From Arenicola marina (lineage: Eukaryota; Annelida; Polychaeta; Arenicolidae): a stretch of DNA of 64,000 nt. Positions 47,138 to 58,971 of the stretch are shown here, in pieces. A model generated the notes under the pieces. The model saw nothing but the letters and a program-made list of their open reading frames with translations. It did not search any database and had not been told where the DNA came from. A program made the translations under genes and the position numbers. The DNA lies in contig OZ025256.1 of the NCBI GenBank assembly GCA_964019135.1, forward strand, positions 21,087,911-21,151,910, in the 5' to 3' direction. The number at the start of each line of letters is the position of its first letter. The first letter of the stretch is position 1.

Positions 47138-48375
47138 GTGCGATACCTCACGAGACCAGATTTTGGGGACAACGGCGTTATATGCGACCTTAATTTTTCA
47201 CTGCGCAACTCACTCGCGCCCTGCTTGACGAATCAAAACGCTCTCATTCTAGTCACGATTTAGGACGTGGAACCAGGCAAACTGTGCGGTGAGCGAGGGG
47301 AGAAAAGGGTGGGTCCCTTTTAGACCTGTATGCAAGTTTAATAAGCCCCTGTTAACTTTGGCGCAAGCGCCCCCAGGCCAGCCCGCTTCTCTAGGGGCAC
47401 AACGGTAACAATGTTAAAATCCTTCGACATTAGTAGGGAATCGACTGTAGCTTTTATTATAATGTGGGCGCGTACAATAATAGTGCTTACGTATTCTATA
47501 TACCTTGTTCTATCTTCTGACATCAAGAAAGTGTGTCAACACTAGATTGTTGCAGTCATATTTTCGCGAACAAATGTTGGAGCATGCGACTTTTCGCTAC
47601 CAACCGCCTCGCATATGCAGCGCCACCTGGCGATTCCTGCCACCATTTGAACCATTTGTAGCCTGGGTCCCAAACTTTGTGACAGTGAATGACCTGTGAA
47701 AGAGGGCGCTGCTGTTGTCCTTAAGTTCAAAGCGAGCGACTGACAAGGCCCTCTAATGGAGAGTCATATGCTAACGAAGAGGAGGAACCAAGTCGCATTC
47801 ACAGGTACCGGCATCCGCCAAAAACAAGTATGGCGGACGGCTGGTCGGGAACAGTTGTGTGTTCCAACATTTCTTCGCGTAAAAATAACCGAAACAACCT
47901 AGTGTCGGCACACTTTATTGATGTCAGATGATAGAACAAGGTATATAGAATACGTAAACACTATGATTGTTCGAGCACAGATTATAATAAAAGCTACAGT
48001 CGATTCCCTACTAACGTCGAAGGATTTTAACATTGTTACCGTTGTGCCCCTAGAGAAGCGGGCTTGCCTGGAGGCACTTGCGCCAACTTTTAACTATCTA
48101 GTGACAATATATTGTTGAAAGACACTTTGAACTTGTATTTTTCCGTATCAATAACTGCGGTCAGTAAACTTGGCGCACTACAGCCCGCTGAATACCCAAT
48201 ATTTGTGCTGGCCTAACTGTGTTGCCGACGGCCGAATTACAGATGACAAGCGAAATAAAACATAATTCGCGAAAATGGGAAAACGGCTATTGTTTTCGAC
48301 ATATCGATTTGTCCAATATTTCTCATACTGCTTATGCATATGGGTGATTTTATGAGCAGATATGATAGAGCCACT
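47138..48375 (+). repeat. duplicated block D2, split by an inserted element
   Basis: The left part (47138-47359) matches the first half of block D1, and the right part (48085-48375) matches its second half. The interruption is the inverted-repeat element at 47360-48084. Confidence 0.75.
47360..48084. mobile_element. 725-bp element with ~168-bp terminal inverted repeats
   Basis: The ends are GGCGCAAGCGCC and, reversed, GGCGCAAGTGCC. The inverted repeats extend about 168 bp (47360-47527 and 47917-48084) with few differences, including TCTCTAGGGGCACAACGGTA and CCTTGTTCTATC. AACTTT flanks both sides (47354-47359 and 48085-48090) and occurs once at the matching place in block D1, as expected of a target-site duplication. 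The core (47528-47916) has no transposase, so this is a non-autonomous DNA transposon. The superfamily is not clear from a 6-bp duplication. Confidence 0.9.
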
Positions 48376-51240
48376 TGAGCTCAATTCTACTTAATTGTTA
48401 TTTTACCGCGAATGATTTTATTACAGTTTTGTCCAAATCAAGAAATCAATTATGACGGCTTTGACAAATTATAACTAAGCTTTATTTAAATAAAGCTTTG
48501 AATAGGAAAAACATTATAAAAAAAAACTAAAAAAACTTAACTGTATTAACTTAAATATTGTGATATTATATAATATAATATTATATAATGTGTACAATGT
48601 AAGCTTACCTATTTTTTAATCTATGATAAAAAAAATTCAATTTGTCAAATTTTAGTTTTTTTATTATATTGAAATATTGAGTTTTTGCAAGTCAACAATC
48701 AAGTGAACATACCACTAAAACATTGCAAAGAATGTAAATATAAGTTAGACAAGAGTACAAAGTATGTGGATGCAAATGTCAACTAAATCTATGAAGAAAT
48801 GGAAAAGTTAACAGACTGCATAAAATTCTAGAACATTTAAAGACAATTAATGAATTTGCCAATGTCATGAATAATGTTTGTCATTACAGAAAGTAGAAAT
48901 TTGATTGGTATATCATACTGAATTGTAATGTCCCATTATACTTTAAGTGTTGTAAACTGGTCTTTTCAAATAATGGAACATGTTATAATATATACTATAG
49001 CCACCGAGCAGAAGTCTGAAAAAGTGATTATACAACACCAGTTTATTTATTATGACACACAGAATTATTAGAAAAGCAATATATCTTGGTGCTCTCGTCA
49101 CAAATGTAGCTAAATGTTAGAGAAAAGAATAAAAGTAACAACATGTGCCATATATATTGATGATTAGTATCATTTTATTGTGATGTTTATACTGGTTAAA
49201 TGACAAAGTTGATGATTATTATATCCTATTACACCATATAATGTCCTATTTTATTTTAAAGTCATAAATTCATCTTTTCTTCATTTAAATTGATGGAACA
49301 CAATCTAATACAATATACCGGTAGCAACTGAGAGATTTGAAAAAGCTTATATGTTATATTTATTATGGTACACAGGATTTATTAACCAATGAATGTGCCC
49401 TTGTCATTAATATAGTTAAATGCAGGAGAATTAAGAGATGAAATTGACCTAACCAAAATGTAACATATATATTGATTATCCCTTTATTGGGATTATTTAT
49501 GTTTATGCTGGTTAAATAAAAATGTTTCTATATATAATATATATAATAATATATTTATTAATACTACTGAATTCCTTATGGGTTAATTGTTATCAATATT
49601 TTTAATAGTTTGTTGTTCTCTTGTTTCTTTATTATATGTTTCATGTTTCATCTGGATCAAAATAGGTATGAAAGGTGTAATTTAATCAAATTAATTAGAC
49701 AACCTTAAAAGGAAATGTTATGAATTTGATGAAGTATGAAGTATCTAATTTGTTGTGCCTTAACTTAGTTTTTGTACCTTCACTTAGTGTTTTTAACTGC
49801 TACAGTTGAAATACTTGCAGAGTTTATTTTATACCATATGTTGTCAATCTAATTAAACTGATATGATAGAAGCAAATCCAATGCAAAGAGAAAAATAGAA
49901 ACTTTGATTTATTATCATCATGTTTATGCAATGTATGAGCAAAAAAGTAGTCTATCATGAAGGTTATACACTGAATAATTATTGATTTTGTATGTTTGCA
50001 TTACAGATTCTTGATGAAAATCTTCATATATTTAAAGATGTCACAATTTTTAAATAATTTGTGTTTCCTTGTGTGTTTATGTCAAAAGTAGCAAAAGAAA
50101 GGGTAATTTTATTAATCAAAATCAAAAAGAAATGTTACAATTAAAGATTTATACAGAACTAAAGCTATAGTAAGCTGAACGTAGACACATCAGCTATACA
50201 AATTAATAATATCAACACAAGTGGCCACCTATAAAAATCTAAACACTTTTTGTTTTATATAAATTAAGGCTAAATTCCACCATTCCCATAAAGAGGAAGC
50301 ATAGATTATCTATTTTTGCTAGTATATTTGAAAGGACCCGTTAAACTGAGGTATGACTGAAGTCAATTGCATACATGTATATACTTTTTGGATATTAAGT
50401 TTGCCGCACCAGTTTTGATAAATCCAGATCATTATACCGGTAAGCCGATAAGTACATGTAAGCTAGCTCACTCTGTGGAAATGGAAAAGTCACAGTACTG
50501 GTCTATTTTGGGGTTCTCATGAAACTCTTTGTCAAAATACCCATCAATGCTATGAATGTAACAGAACGGAAGCACTTTAGAAAGGTAATGTTAGCACAGT
50601 AAATTTACAAAGTTGCTCTTTTGAAATTTGCCTATTTGAATGGTAGTTGCATTCAGGATTGCAAAACTGTAATTTTGACGGCAAAGGCTGTCCATACCTG
50701 TCACTCGATCACTCCAGATCAGTGTAAACATTGGGAAATCATCTATCGGTTGTGCGCCTAGTTAACTGAACGTGGCCAGTATTATGGAAAATGACATGTT
50801 CAAAGTGTCAGCTACCAACATATCGACACGGAAAAGTTAACAGTTCTTTATTTAAGACGCACGAAAGACGAATTGCGACCCACCCCTTGTTTGCCTCGCC
50901 GGCCGCGCAGCTTGCCTGGTTCCGCGTCCTGTGTCGTAACTAGTAGAACAGCCCTCTGCGCGCGGTATCCATTGTTACGCAGGGGGCGAGTCAGGCTGCG
51001 CACTGAACAAAAAGCACGTGTTCGTGTGTTTGTCCCCAAAATCCCAGACGGAAGTAGAACCCGCGAGAACTGACATGCCCTATTCGACTAATTTAACCGG
51101 CCCATCATTTTACGTGGCAACTGCGTTGGTGAAGTCCGCCAATGGGACGGTATTCATAAGAAATCACACGCATCCTTCCCTTATCTTTAGCTGGACCATT
51201 GTACAGTTACCGCCGCCGTGACCATTGTATATGCTGTATT
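48376..51240. other. AT-rich region without recognised genes
   Basis: About 48400-50700 is strongly AT-rich, with runs of A/T and no ORF of note. It includes two diverged ~300-bp direct repeats (48930-49530). From about 50850 composition returns to the level of the rest of the window, with a GC-rich stretch near 50880-51000 but no recognisable exon. Confidence 0.6.
48930..49530. repeat. diverged ~300-bp tandem repeat
   Basis: Two copies share the order TGTCC(C/T)ATT, AATGGAACA or GATGGAACA, TTATTTATTATG-type sequence with ACACAG, ATATATATTGAT and TTTATGCTGGTTAAAT. Substitutions and indels are many, so this is an old duplication. Confidence 0.6.
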
Positions 51241-51389
51241 CAGGGTCGGACCCAGATATGCTGGAAAGGGGGCCCTTTTTCGGTTTTCATTCGGTTTTCA
51301 TGTTAATGTTAAATGGTATAAATTTCAGTCCTAAAAGGGGGGGAGGCGGGGCTGCGTCGCCCCCCCCCCCCACTCTAGATCCGCCCCTG
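51241..51389. mobile_element. small inverted-repeat element (CAGGGGCGGATC family), copy 1
   Basis: The left end is CAGGGTCGGACCCAGATATG. The right end, reversed, is CAGGGGCGGATCTAGAGTG. The interior is G-rich then C-rich and noncoding. Ends of this type are common in hAT-like miniature elements. A clear 8-bp target duplication is not visible. Confidence 0.65.
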
Positions 51390-52121
51390 TAGACACCCCA
51401 GTCCGTGCGTCAGTAGCTGTGAAAGGACTCCAGGAGATGTGATGCGTAGCCTTAGGATGCTTAGTATGGTTTATGAATACAGAGCCTGGCGACTTCGTTC
51501 TCCTGCTCCCCGGGAGGGTGTCAACCCGAGGCAAGGGTGGGCGGGGGATGGGGGGGGGGGGGGCGGGGGGCTGCCTTGATGCAGTGGTGAGGATGGGCCG
51601 CCCATGCGTAATATGACTTGCCCAAGTATTAGGGAGAGTAATATTCTGAGTGGATTTCATGACTTCCTAGTAGAGCTTTAATAAACTCAACCAAAAACAC
51701 TCAACTATGAATACAATATGTAAGTTCCTCGACAAGAAATGCTTATGTGACATGAACTGTCAATAACACTTGTGCTAATGTTTATTGTTGACTTTTATAT
51801 ACCGACGTTAAGTAAAACTTTATCTTATCTTATCTTATATACAGCACCAAAGCTAACACGTCAATTTGGTAACATCGCAGAGTAACTTCCAAATAGCACT
51901 CTTACGTAAGACTTTCAGAAAAATAAACAGACCGGACATCCATTTTGCCACTTCGGCGACTGCGTTTTTAGTGATTTCATGGGATAAGAGTGTTAAATTT
52001 ATTAACGTTATTGAAACGCAGTCTTAGTGAATTATTTTCTGGTGACATTGTTTTTGTTAAATTTTAAATGAAAGTATCGTGGCATCAACCTATTGCAGTA
52101 AATATCGTTGTTATGTTATAT
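51390..52121. other. noncoding left part of duplication copy B
   Basis: It contains a G-rich motif related to 20940-21140 and, from about 51560, sequence aligned with copy A up to AATATCGTTGT (52112). An insertion with TTATCTTATCTTATCTTA near 51820-51838 is absent from copy A. No gene is recognised. Confidence 0.6.
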
Positions 52122-53436
52122 CGTCCTGGAGATGACGATGTCAAGGGACACGGCCTTCTTCCTTTCCCTGGCGAATGCCCTGGGAACTACGCACAACCTG
52201 GTGAGCGAAGAGCTGAAGGCCGAGTTGCGCCTGCAGCTGGGCACGATGGAAGTGCGACGTCAGGATCTGGACGACGCCTCGGCCCTGGTGCACCGCCAGT
52301 TCGGCACCAGTCGGCGAATCACGGAGGGGGAGAAACGCCAAGTCGCCCTCTTGATCGCCATGAAGGCCAACGTGGTGCGCGAGACGACACGACGCCAAAT
52401 GACGCGCATGTCCGAAGATCTGGAGCGCTTCCGGGCGACGACGCGTCAGAGCGAGACCCGGATATTCGACATCAACGTGGAGACGATGAACCCGTTCTGC
52501 GACCTGCGCTCAACCACCCAGGCCTTGATGCGGCCCAACACGCCGCCCAGGGACACGCTGACGGAGCTGGAGGACCGGGTCCAGTTCCTTATGTCGCGGC
52601 TGCTACGGGTGGTCGCTGAGAAGGAGTCGCTGACCAGGGTGACGCGGCGGACTCTCTCGGACGGCGGCAGTAAGCAGACGGCCGGTCCCAACACCGGGCG
52701 CCGCCTGCCGGCCATACAGGTCACTCAGCCGAAGCTAGGGGGAGCCACTGGTAACGGTAACGGTACCGGACGCGCGGTGGCGTTGTTAGTGGCGGTGGTG
52801 GTGGTGGTGGTGGCGGAGGTGGTGACGCTCCTGGTGGGGGAGAGGGTGGCGCTAAGGGAGATGGCGGTGTGCCCGGCGTCTCCATCCTGGAGAACTCTCT
52901 TTGAGAGAGGCTGGTCTGCCTGGAGGCGGAATTCAAGGCCAAGGACAAGATGGTGGATGACCTGCGCGGCGAGGTGCGCAGCAAGCAGAAGGAGGTCACC
53001 ATTTTGAAGGGAATGCTCCACAGCTACGGCTTCAACCCCGACGGCAACAGCAAAAAGGTCAAGGGTCTAGAAGTTGGCGGTCCAACCCAGGCCACATCGG
53101 GGTCGCGGCCGGTGGGGCTGAGAACGGGGGCGGCGGCGGCAGCGGCGGCGGCGGCGGGGGCAGTGGGACCGACGGCATGGCAGGGCGAAACGAAGGTCAA
53201 GGACGACTAGGTCAAGGGGTTGCAGGAGGGTGGAGTAAATCAGAGTCCAACTTGTCAGCCATCCCCCCTCTGTTGGGTGGGGCCGCAGGGGGGTCGTCCC
53301 CCACCTCTGGGGCAGCCTCCCCGTGTCTCTCAACGGTAAGGGGACTAAACCCGTCGTGACGTCAAATCACGCGAGTCTTAGTCCACGCCTGGCCCGGAAG
53401 AGGGTTCACGTCGGCGACGTGTCCTGCCGGAAGTGA
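52122..53436 (+). pseudogene. CARD/coiled-coil gene copy B, disrupted
   Basis: Closely similar to 22252-23622 but not functional as a copy of it. The first ~27 bases of the exon and its splice acceptor are gone, replaced by a junction inside a 740-bp deletion. A 33-bp in-frame deletion follows FDIN (about 52477). A 2-bp gain near 52771 (GGACGCGCGGTGG) shifts the frame. A CGA has become TGA near 52903 in the original frame (CTCTTTGAGAGAGG). The second glycine tract is shorter, and one C is missing near 53321. No counterpart of exon 1 (6566-6718) was found nearby. The shifted frame stays open until 53007. Confidence 0.85.
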
Positions 53437-53809
53437 TGTTATCGAGTGACGTCACGGAACATTGGAGAACTAACTTAATGCGAGGGTAACATCGGGACGC
53501 ACCCTGACTAGACATACGTCACCGGCATGAGCTGGGTATGCTTTACACATGGCCAGTAACGTTACCAAGTTATATCAATGGTACCAGCCATTACGTACTT
53601 TAAGTAGCCGGGAAAATGTGACGTCATCATGAATGTAGCATAGGTGCAGCCGGCGATTGGCAAGAAAACGGTATTCAAGCTGCGTCTCTCGCTCGTCGAA
53701 AGTGACGTCATTGTAAATACGTAATTGTGTGGCGCTTAACCCCCTGCACCAACAAGAGTAACGAAAACCACGTCATCGTCTGCCGAGGTGACATCGCCGC
53801 GTGACGTCA
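53357..53809 (+). promoter_or_regulatory. cluster of five TGACGTCA (CRE-type) sites, copy B
   Basis: This is the same arrangement as 23543-23988, with all five perfect TGACGTCA palindromes retained (first 53357, second 53447, last 53802), although the adjacent coding sequence is dead. Retention may simply reflect the young age of the duplication. Confidence 0.45.
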
Positions 53810-56778
53810 TCAATCCCGAAACGCGTCAATGAAGCTCTAAGCCACTGCGCTGGCCAGCTCAGCAGCTCAGTCAAACACAGTCAAATAACTCATGCGATGG
53901 AGCCACCCGTCCACAAACCATTTCCCTCTAGATTTTAGGCGGGAAGTGCTGCCATCTAGCGGGGTCTCTTGGAGACAGGGCAGTGGCCATGACTTGGTTT
54001 GGCATGTCACGTGGTGCATTAAAGCAACGTGACATCACGCAACGTTGAGTGACTTGTGTTGTACGGGCGATGCTCATTGTGCGTGTAATTACAGTCTTTC
54101 AATTTTCCAAACTATACTGAATCCTGCCAAATAATTGACTGTGAAACAGGGCCCAGGGGCGGATCTATCGGGGGGGGGGGGGGGGGTTACGATGGCTGCA
54201 ATCCCCCCTTGGAAATCTGATCATGCACTGTTAAAGTCGGTTTCTCCGAGCCCCCCCCCCCCCACCCCCCCCACCGGTCGCAAGTTTTCAGAGAGCAACC
54301 CCACCCCCCCTTGGCAAATTCGTAGATCCGGCCCTGCAAGGCAACCGTAAAAACTATTCAGCATATGCATCAATATAGATTGCGTGAATGTGAATGATTT
54401 GGTGGTTTTAGGCCGTTTTTGAGCACGCAATGGCGAATGTGAACCAAGGAATGTCCATGACTCTTTCTTCTGCATTTTGACCTTTTGACGGTTTTTAAAC
54501 TCGAATGACTCAACTAAGTTCATTGCCTTCATTAGCTGTATATATAGTATTGTGAACATCGATTTCAATTAACTCAATAAAGGCTGGAATACTTTGGTTT
54601 AAGTGGAACGTCGGAACAAGGGGTATCCATCCTAATGGATATTTCTATTCGCTAACAATTGATTTACACATTTACATATATATTGGTGAATCGGCGACAC
54701 TTAGCAAAGGCAAGGTGGAATTATACCTAATTTTTCCCGCGATACAATTTCCACATATATACAGCCCAAGCTATGGAGAACTGTAATACGGAAAGATATA
54801 TAGGTCACCAAGCTGTCATTTGCCTATCAATCATCTTCATTCTCCCAAGAAGAAGAGGAAGAGAGCCAAACATTTTAAACCAATTACACACCTCGGACAA
54901 ATGAGTAAAGTTACTCATACAGTAATGTCTTACTGAGAAACTTGAGAAAGGGTTTTGATGGGAAATGATGTATTTATATATAGCATATATATATATCTCA
55001 TGTTAAAAACTGTGACCTTATTGTGTACTATGTCACCAAAATGCAGACATTACACCAGTGTTTTACCTTTTAACATGTGATGTCACAGTTGTTTTTTTAT
55101 TTTTAACATTCACACAGTCAGACGATGTATCCAGAACATTTTTCAACAAAATCCTAATGTAAGTAAAAAATGGCTGTTTGAAAAGCTTTAAATTGCATAT
55201 AATGAGGTTTTTAATGCATTTAATCAGCCTTTATATGCCATATTTGCCAGAACATTTAAATGTTCTTATCCGTTTCGGTAATCTAGTCATTATATGCGAC
55301 ACCTTTTTCTATTGAATATATATATCCATATATTAACTAAGTTAACGTGGCTGTGACATCAAGCGACACCCTTCTTGCACCTGGTTGTGAACATATACAA
55401 GCATAAAAATGTTATAATATTTTTTATTGTATACACAGTACAAAATACATGCAACGTTTCACATTGCTTCGAGTATAACTACAGTATTGACAAGGAATGG
55501 GGTTATATCGATGCATAACCAAATGCTGTCCCTTATGTTTTTTCCATTAACGCTGTGCATGGCTACAATCCCAAATAGATATTCTAGCGTTCTATTTTTG
55601 ACAAAAATGACAGATTTTGCTCTAAACCATGCCCCACTTGAGTAAACAATCATCTTTTTTGCCATGACGTTTACAGAAATCAAAGTAATACAGAACTGGT
55701 TGGCAAGGAGCAGAAGCCGAGGCTTTTTCGGACAAAAAAAAACAAAACAACACAGAAAAAACCCACACAAAAAAACCCACACAGGACAAACGGAACAGGG
55801 AACTGTAATACAACAATCTAGATAGTATATCGATTTGACCCAATCGTTGCGCTATAATAGTTTTTTCTTTCTATTAACACATTAACAGATTATATTGAAA
55901 TGGCTAGTTACACAGCTAATGTTGAAAAGTAATTTTCGTCTCCACAGTTGCCGCGAGAGGACCTCATATGTACAGTCTACGTAAGTTACGTAAGTTAAAC
56001 TCTAGTACTCATTCATATATGTGACAAACACTTTCAGACCATTTCTGAATCACATTCCTAGTAAGGTTTAAATAATCCATCACATTTATCAGTCACCGAT
56101 TACAATAAAACAACAGCGACATACAAAACATTCCCCCAAAAAATATATTCCACTATTTAACGTCTGCCCCATGTTAGGAACATCAAAAATTCGTGTTACC
56201 GCATTGTAATCAGTGTCACCGTAATGTAAAGTTGTGAGTGTTACATTGCAGGACGGGTCCAAGGTAAAGGGGAAGAATATGCATTATTCAAATGGCACTG
56301 TTGCAAAGAATGTTCTTTGAAATAATAATTTTAAGCTAATTTGTGCCACATTATATTGAACCCAAACTGTGTTGTAAGGCTTACAACTTTCGTCAATTAT
56401 TAGACATGTTTCTTTGAATCCGGCAATTGTTGCACAAGTAATTAAAATTTAAAAAACAAAGCAAGTTAAAGCCATATAATACGCTTGTAGGTTGATTGTC
56501 GTTTCGTGGGATTAGTTTAATGCTTGATCCTCAAACGATACCACATTGGATCTGCTTCAAAGGTTGGTATGGCAATGGTAAAATGTTTACTCAGTACTTT
56601 AGGCACAACGCCCATGGTACATATATACAATTTTCGATGCAATATTTATGTAGATAACGCTTGAAAAGTTCATTACATGCAACATGTACATTTTTTTCAA
56701 TAATTTTGGCCTCAATGCTTGTGAAATTTTCATGTAATTAACAACAGACGTGGTCGTCATTGCCCCTTGGCATTGTCT
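53437..56778. other. intergenic spacer between CARD pseudogene and receptor gene, copy B
   Basis: Aligned with 23623-26180 of copy A, plus, from about 56080, the receptor's 3' noncoding DNA that copy A has lost. It includes the miniature element at 54154-54336. A TTTATT (AATAAA on the minus strand) near 55422 is a possible distant poly(A) signal. No gene is recognised. Confidence 0.55.
54154..54336. mobile_element. small inverted-repeat element (CAGGGGCGGATC family), copy 2
   Basis: The ends are CAGGGGCGGATCTATC and, reversed, CAGGGCCGGATCTACG. The interior is poly-G and poly-C rich. Copy A reads GTGAAACAGGGAAACCGTAA straight across this place (24320), so the element inserted into copy B after the duplication. 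Confidence 0.8.
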
Positions 56779-58971
56779 TCATATAATACGAACTCTCCCC
56801 TGATCGGTTGTCGTCTCATCCGCGTTTTGTCCCACCTTCTTTACAGGCAGAGAGTAGAAGAGATTTTCCCAAAAGATTTTGGCGTCGGCCTCGATATACG
56901 TGAACCGCCTGAGGTAATCCTTGAGTGAAGGATCCTGCTCCTCGACCGGAATCGCCTCCTTCAGGATCGTGATCAGCCGATGTTTGTTCTCCAGGAGGTC
57001 GATGTTCAGAGCGGTCGTGAACTCCCATATACACATGTCACTGGCGGCAAAGTCACGTGATAACACGCACAGAGTCCGCTTGCTTCGTTTCACAGCCAAT
57101 GCGACGTTTGCCGTGATGGTCAGACCACTAATGAAGTCTCTCCTGTGGAAAAGTGTTTGATAGCCTTCTTCTTCCAGCACACGGATCAAATTCCGCGCCC
57201 AGTCTTCATCCTCGGTGGCGTATGAGACGAAGACGTCGCGGTCTTTATTCTCTCCCGGACACTCATCATGGTTGAACGGGTGCCATTTTAATTTGGCGAA
57301 GACGCGCACTCTCATATGGTAAGCGACGGACAGCGACGTTATCATGACAACCAAAACACCACCGATGACGCTCACGGTTATTTTAATGACCCGGATCATC
57401 TTGTCTTGTATTGGATCTGTGCAAAACTCTTCGTCTGGAATTGTTGTTATGCTTCGTCCTTGAAGTCTTGCCGGACTGCCGCAAAGTACGGCGTTTACGT
57501 TCCAGATTTTGCCAGTCATGTTCAGAATCCACGACTTGAACCATGTGTGTTCACAGTCACAGTGCCAAGGGTTCTGGTGAAGCGTCATGTTCCGTAGGTT
57601 CTTGAACTCCATCGATGTGATCTCCTGAGGCAGCGTGCTCAGTGCGTTGTTGTCCAGGTAAATACCTGACATCCTCAGACTCCATTGCTGCAGAATGTCT
57701 TTGTCCAGCAACGTTATTTCGTTTTGACTGAAATCTCCAACATCAAGAAGATTAAAATATGTTCGATGAGAAATCGTCTTGATAGCATTGTTTGTCAGGC
57801 GCAGTACATACTGAAAGTTATATTTATAATAACCCAATGTTTGGGTTGGAATCGCAAGCGGCAGATCTTGAAGTTGTAGATTCTGACAGTTGATATTGAC
57901 AGTCGTATCCGCGGGTCGTTCGACGCAGTCGCAACCGGAAGGACAATTGTCTGTGAGGTGGCAAACCATATCTGATAACGACATACGATTGGGTCTGATT
58001 TCTAGCATCGCGGAGTGTTTGCAGGAAACTTGGGTTATCCAATCGGAACGAAATACATGTTGAGTAAATTTATAGGTATTGAAATCGACGCAATCGCAAT
58101 GTAATGGATTGTGCCGAAAATCAATTTGGCTGTGCAAACGAAAAATCGAGAAGAAGTCGATATCTCTCTGTAGACCCCAACCTCTTCTGAAGTCACTCAG
58201 ATATTGAACTTGATTATAACTCAAATCAATGGAATAGGTCGCTGTTTGAATTGGGTCATAGTTCCACTTTAAATGGTTTGTGAATACCCTGATTTCGTTG
58301 TGTGACACATCAATGTAATTACGTACAGAGGTTTCTACGGCAAGGTACAAGGGCCAGATGTCTAAACTCTCAAGTTGGTTATGTGACAAATCGATCTCTT
58401 TTATGGCCTTCAAGCCAGTGAAACCCGCTGGGCTGATGTGTGTAATGTTGTTATAGTGCAAGCTCAAGTCAGATAACCAGTCAAGTCCCTTGAAGGTGCT
58501 TTCCGCGATGGCTTTAATGTCGTTGTGGCCTGCGCTCAAGTGGCGCAGGTTGTGGAGACACTGCAGCAGACCGTCGTCACCGAGGCTGCCCAGAGCGTTA
58601 TGGCTCACATTAAGCGTCACCAGCGCCTGTAGCTTACACAGCTGGAGAGAAGCCATATCAGTGATACCAGAGTTATGGATAACAAGGGTCGATATGTTGG
58701 GATGTTGGTCGAACATTAAGCCCATGGTCTTGGCGAAATGCTTCACATCTGGGGTTGGGGTACAGCTGACATTGAGCTGAATGGAGTCGGTCAGGTAACA
58801 TCGACAGAAGGCAGGACACGTGCCGTCAACCACGTGACCATTGCTGACGATCGCCCCACTGTTGGATGCGTCCATAGCGACAGCCAACGAAAGGACACAG
58901 GTTATGAGTGCCAGTAGCAACCAGGCCAGTTCCGTTCTGTTGGACATTGGTTGAATCTGCGTCGTCTCCAT
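56779..58971 (-). CDS. Toll-like receptor, Drosophila-Toll (multiple cysteine cluster) type, 730 aa
   Basis: The receptor has a signal peptide (about 14-32, LAWLLLALITCVLSLAVA), an N-terminal Cys cluster (CPAFCRC, 52-58) and LRRs (about 90-290, e.g. LSDLSLHYNNITHI, IKEIDLSHNQLESL). A first LRRCT (NPLHCDC, 288-294) and a second LRRNT (CPSGCDC, 343-349) follow, then more LRRs and a second LRRCT (NPWHCDC, 467-473). The membrane span is about 525-550. The TIR domain is about 576-711, with box 1 RDVFVSYA, box 2 RRDFISG (where many receptors have RDxxPG) and box 3 FWENLF. Such receptors sense ligands outside the cell and recruit TIR adaptors inside. The coding region is one exon. An acceptor (ATATTTTCAG, about 58991-59000) implies an upstream 5' exon. 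M9 is an alternative start. The CARD pseudogene lies tail to tail with it. Confidence 0.93.
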   Translation of the reverse strand: METTQIQPMSNRTELAWLLLALITCVLSLAVAMDASNSGAIVSNGHVVDGTCPAFCRCYLTDSIQLNVSCTPTPDVKHFAKTMGLMFDQHPNISTLVIHNSGITDMASLQLCKLQALVTLNVSHNALGSLGDDGLLQCLHNLRHLSAGHNDIKAIAESTFKGLDWLSDLSLHYNNITHISPAGFTGLKAIKEIDLSHNQLESLDIWPLYLAVETSVRNYIDVSHNEIRVFTNHLKWNYDPIQTATYSIDLSYNQVQYLSDFRRGWGLQRDIDFFSIFRLHSQIDFRHNPLHCDCVDFNTYKFTQHVFRSDWITQVSCKHSAMLEIRPNRMSLSDMVCHLTDNCPSGCDCVERPADTTVNINCQNLQLQDLPLAIPTQTLGYYKYNFQYVLRLTNNAIKTISHRTYFNLLDVGDFSQNEITLLDKDILQQWSLRMSGIYLDNNALSTLPQEITSMEFKNLRNMTLHQNPWHCDCEHTWFKSWILNMTGKIWNVNAVLCGSPARLQGRSITTIPDEEFCTDPIQDKMIRVIKITVSVIGGVLVVMITSLSVAYHMRVRVFAKLKWHPFNHDECPGENKDRDVFVSYATEDEDWARNLIRVLEEEGYQTLFHRRDFISGLTITANVALAVKRSKRTLCVLSRDFAASDMCIWEFTTALNIDLLENKHRLITILKEAIPVEEQDPSLKDYLRRFTYIEADAKIFWENLFYSLPVKKVGQNADETTTDQGRVRII

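Noticed and set aside
52108..53007. 299-codon ORF as an intact second CARD/coiled-coil protein
   Set aside because: Its last 80 codons are in a shifted frame relative to copy A, the original frame has a TGA, and the exon start and splice acceptor are missing.
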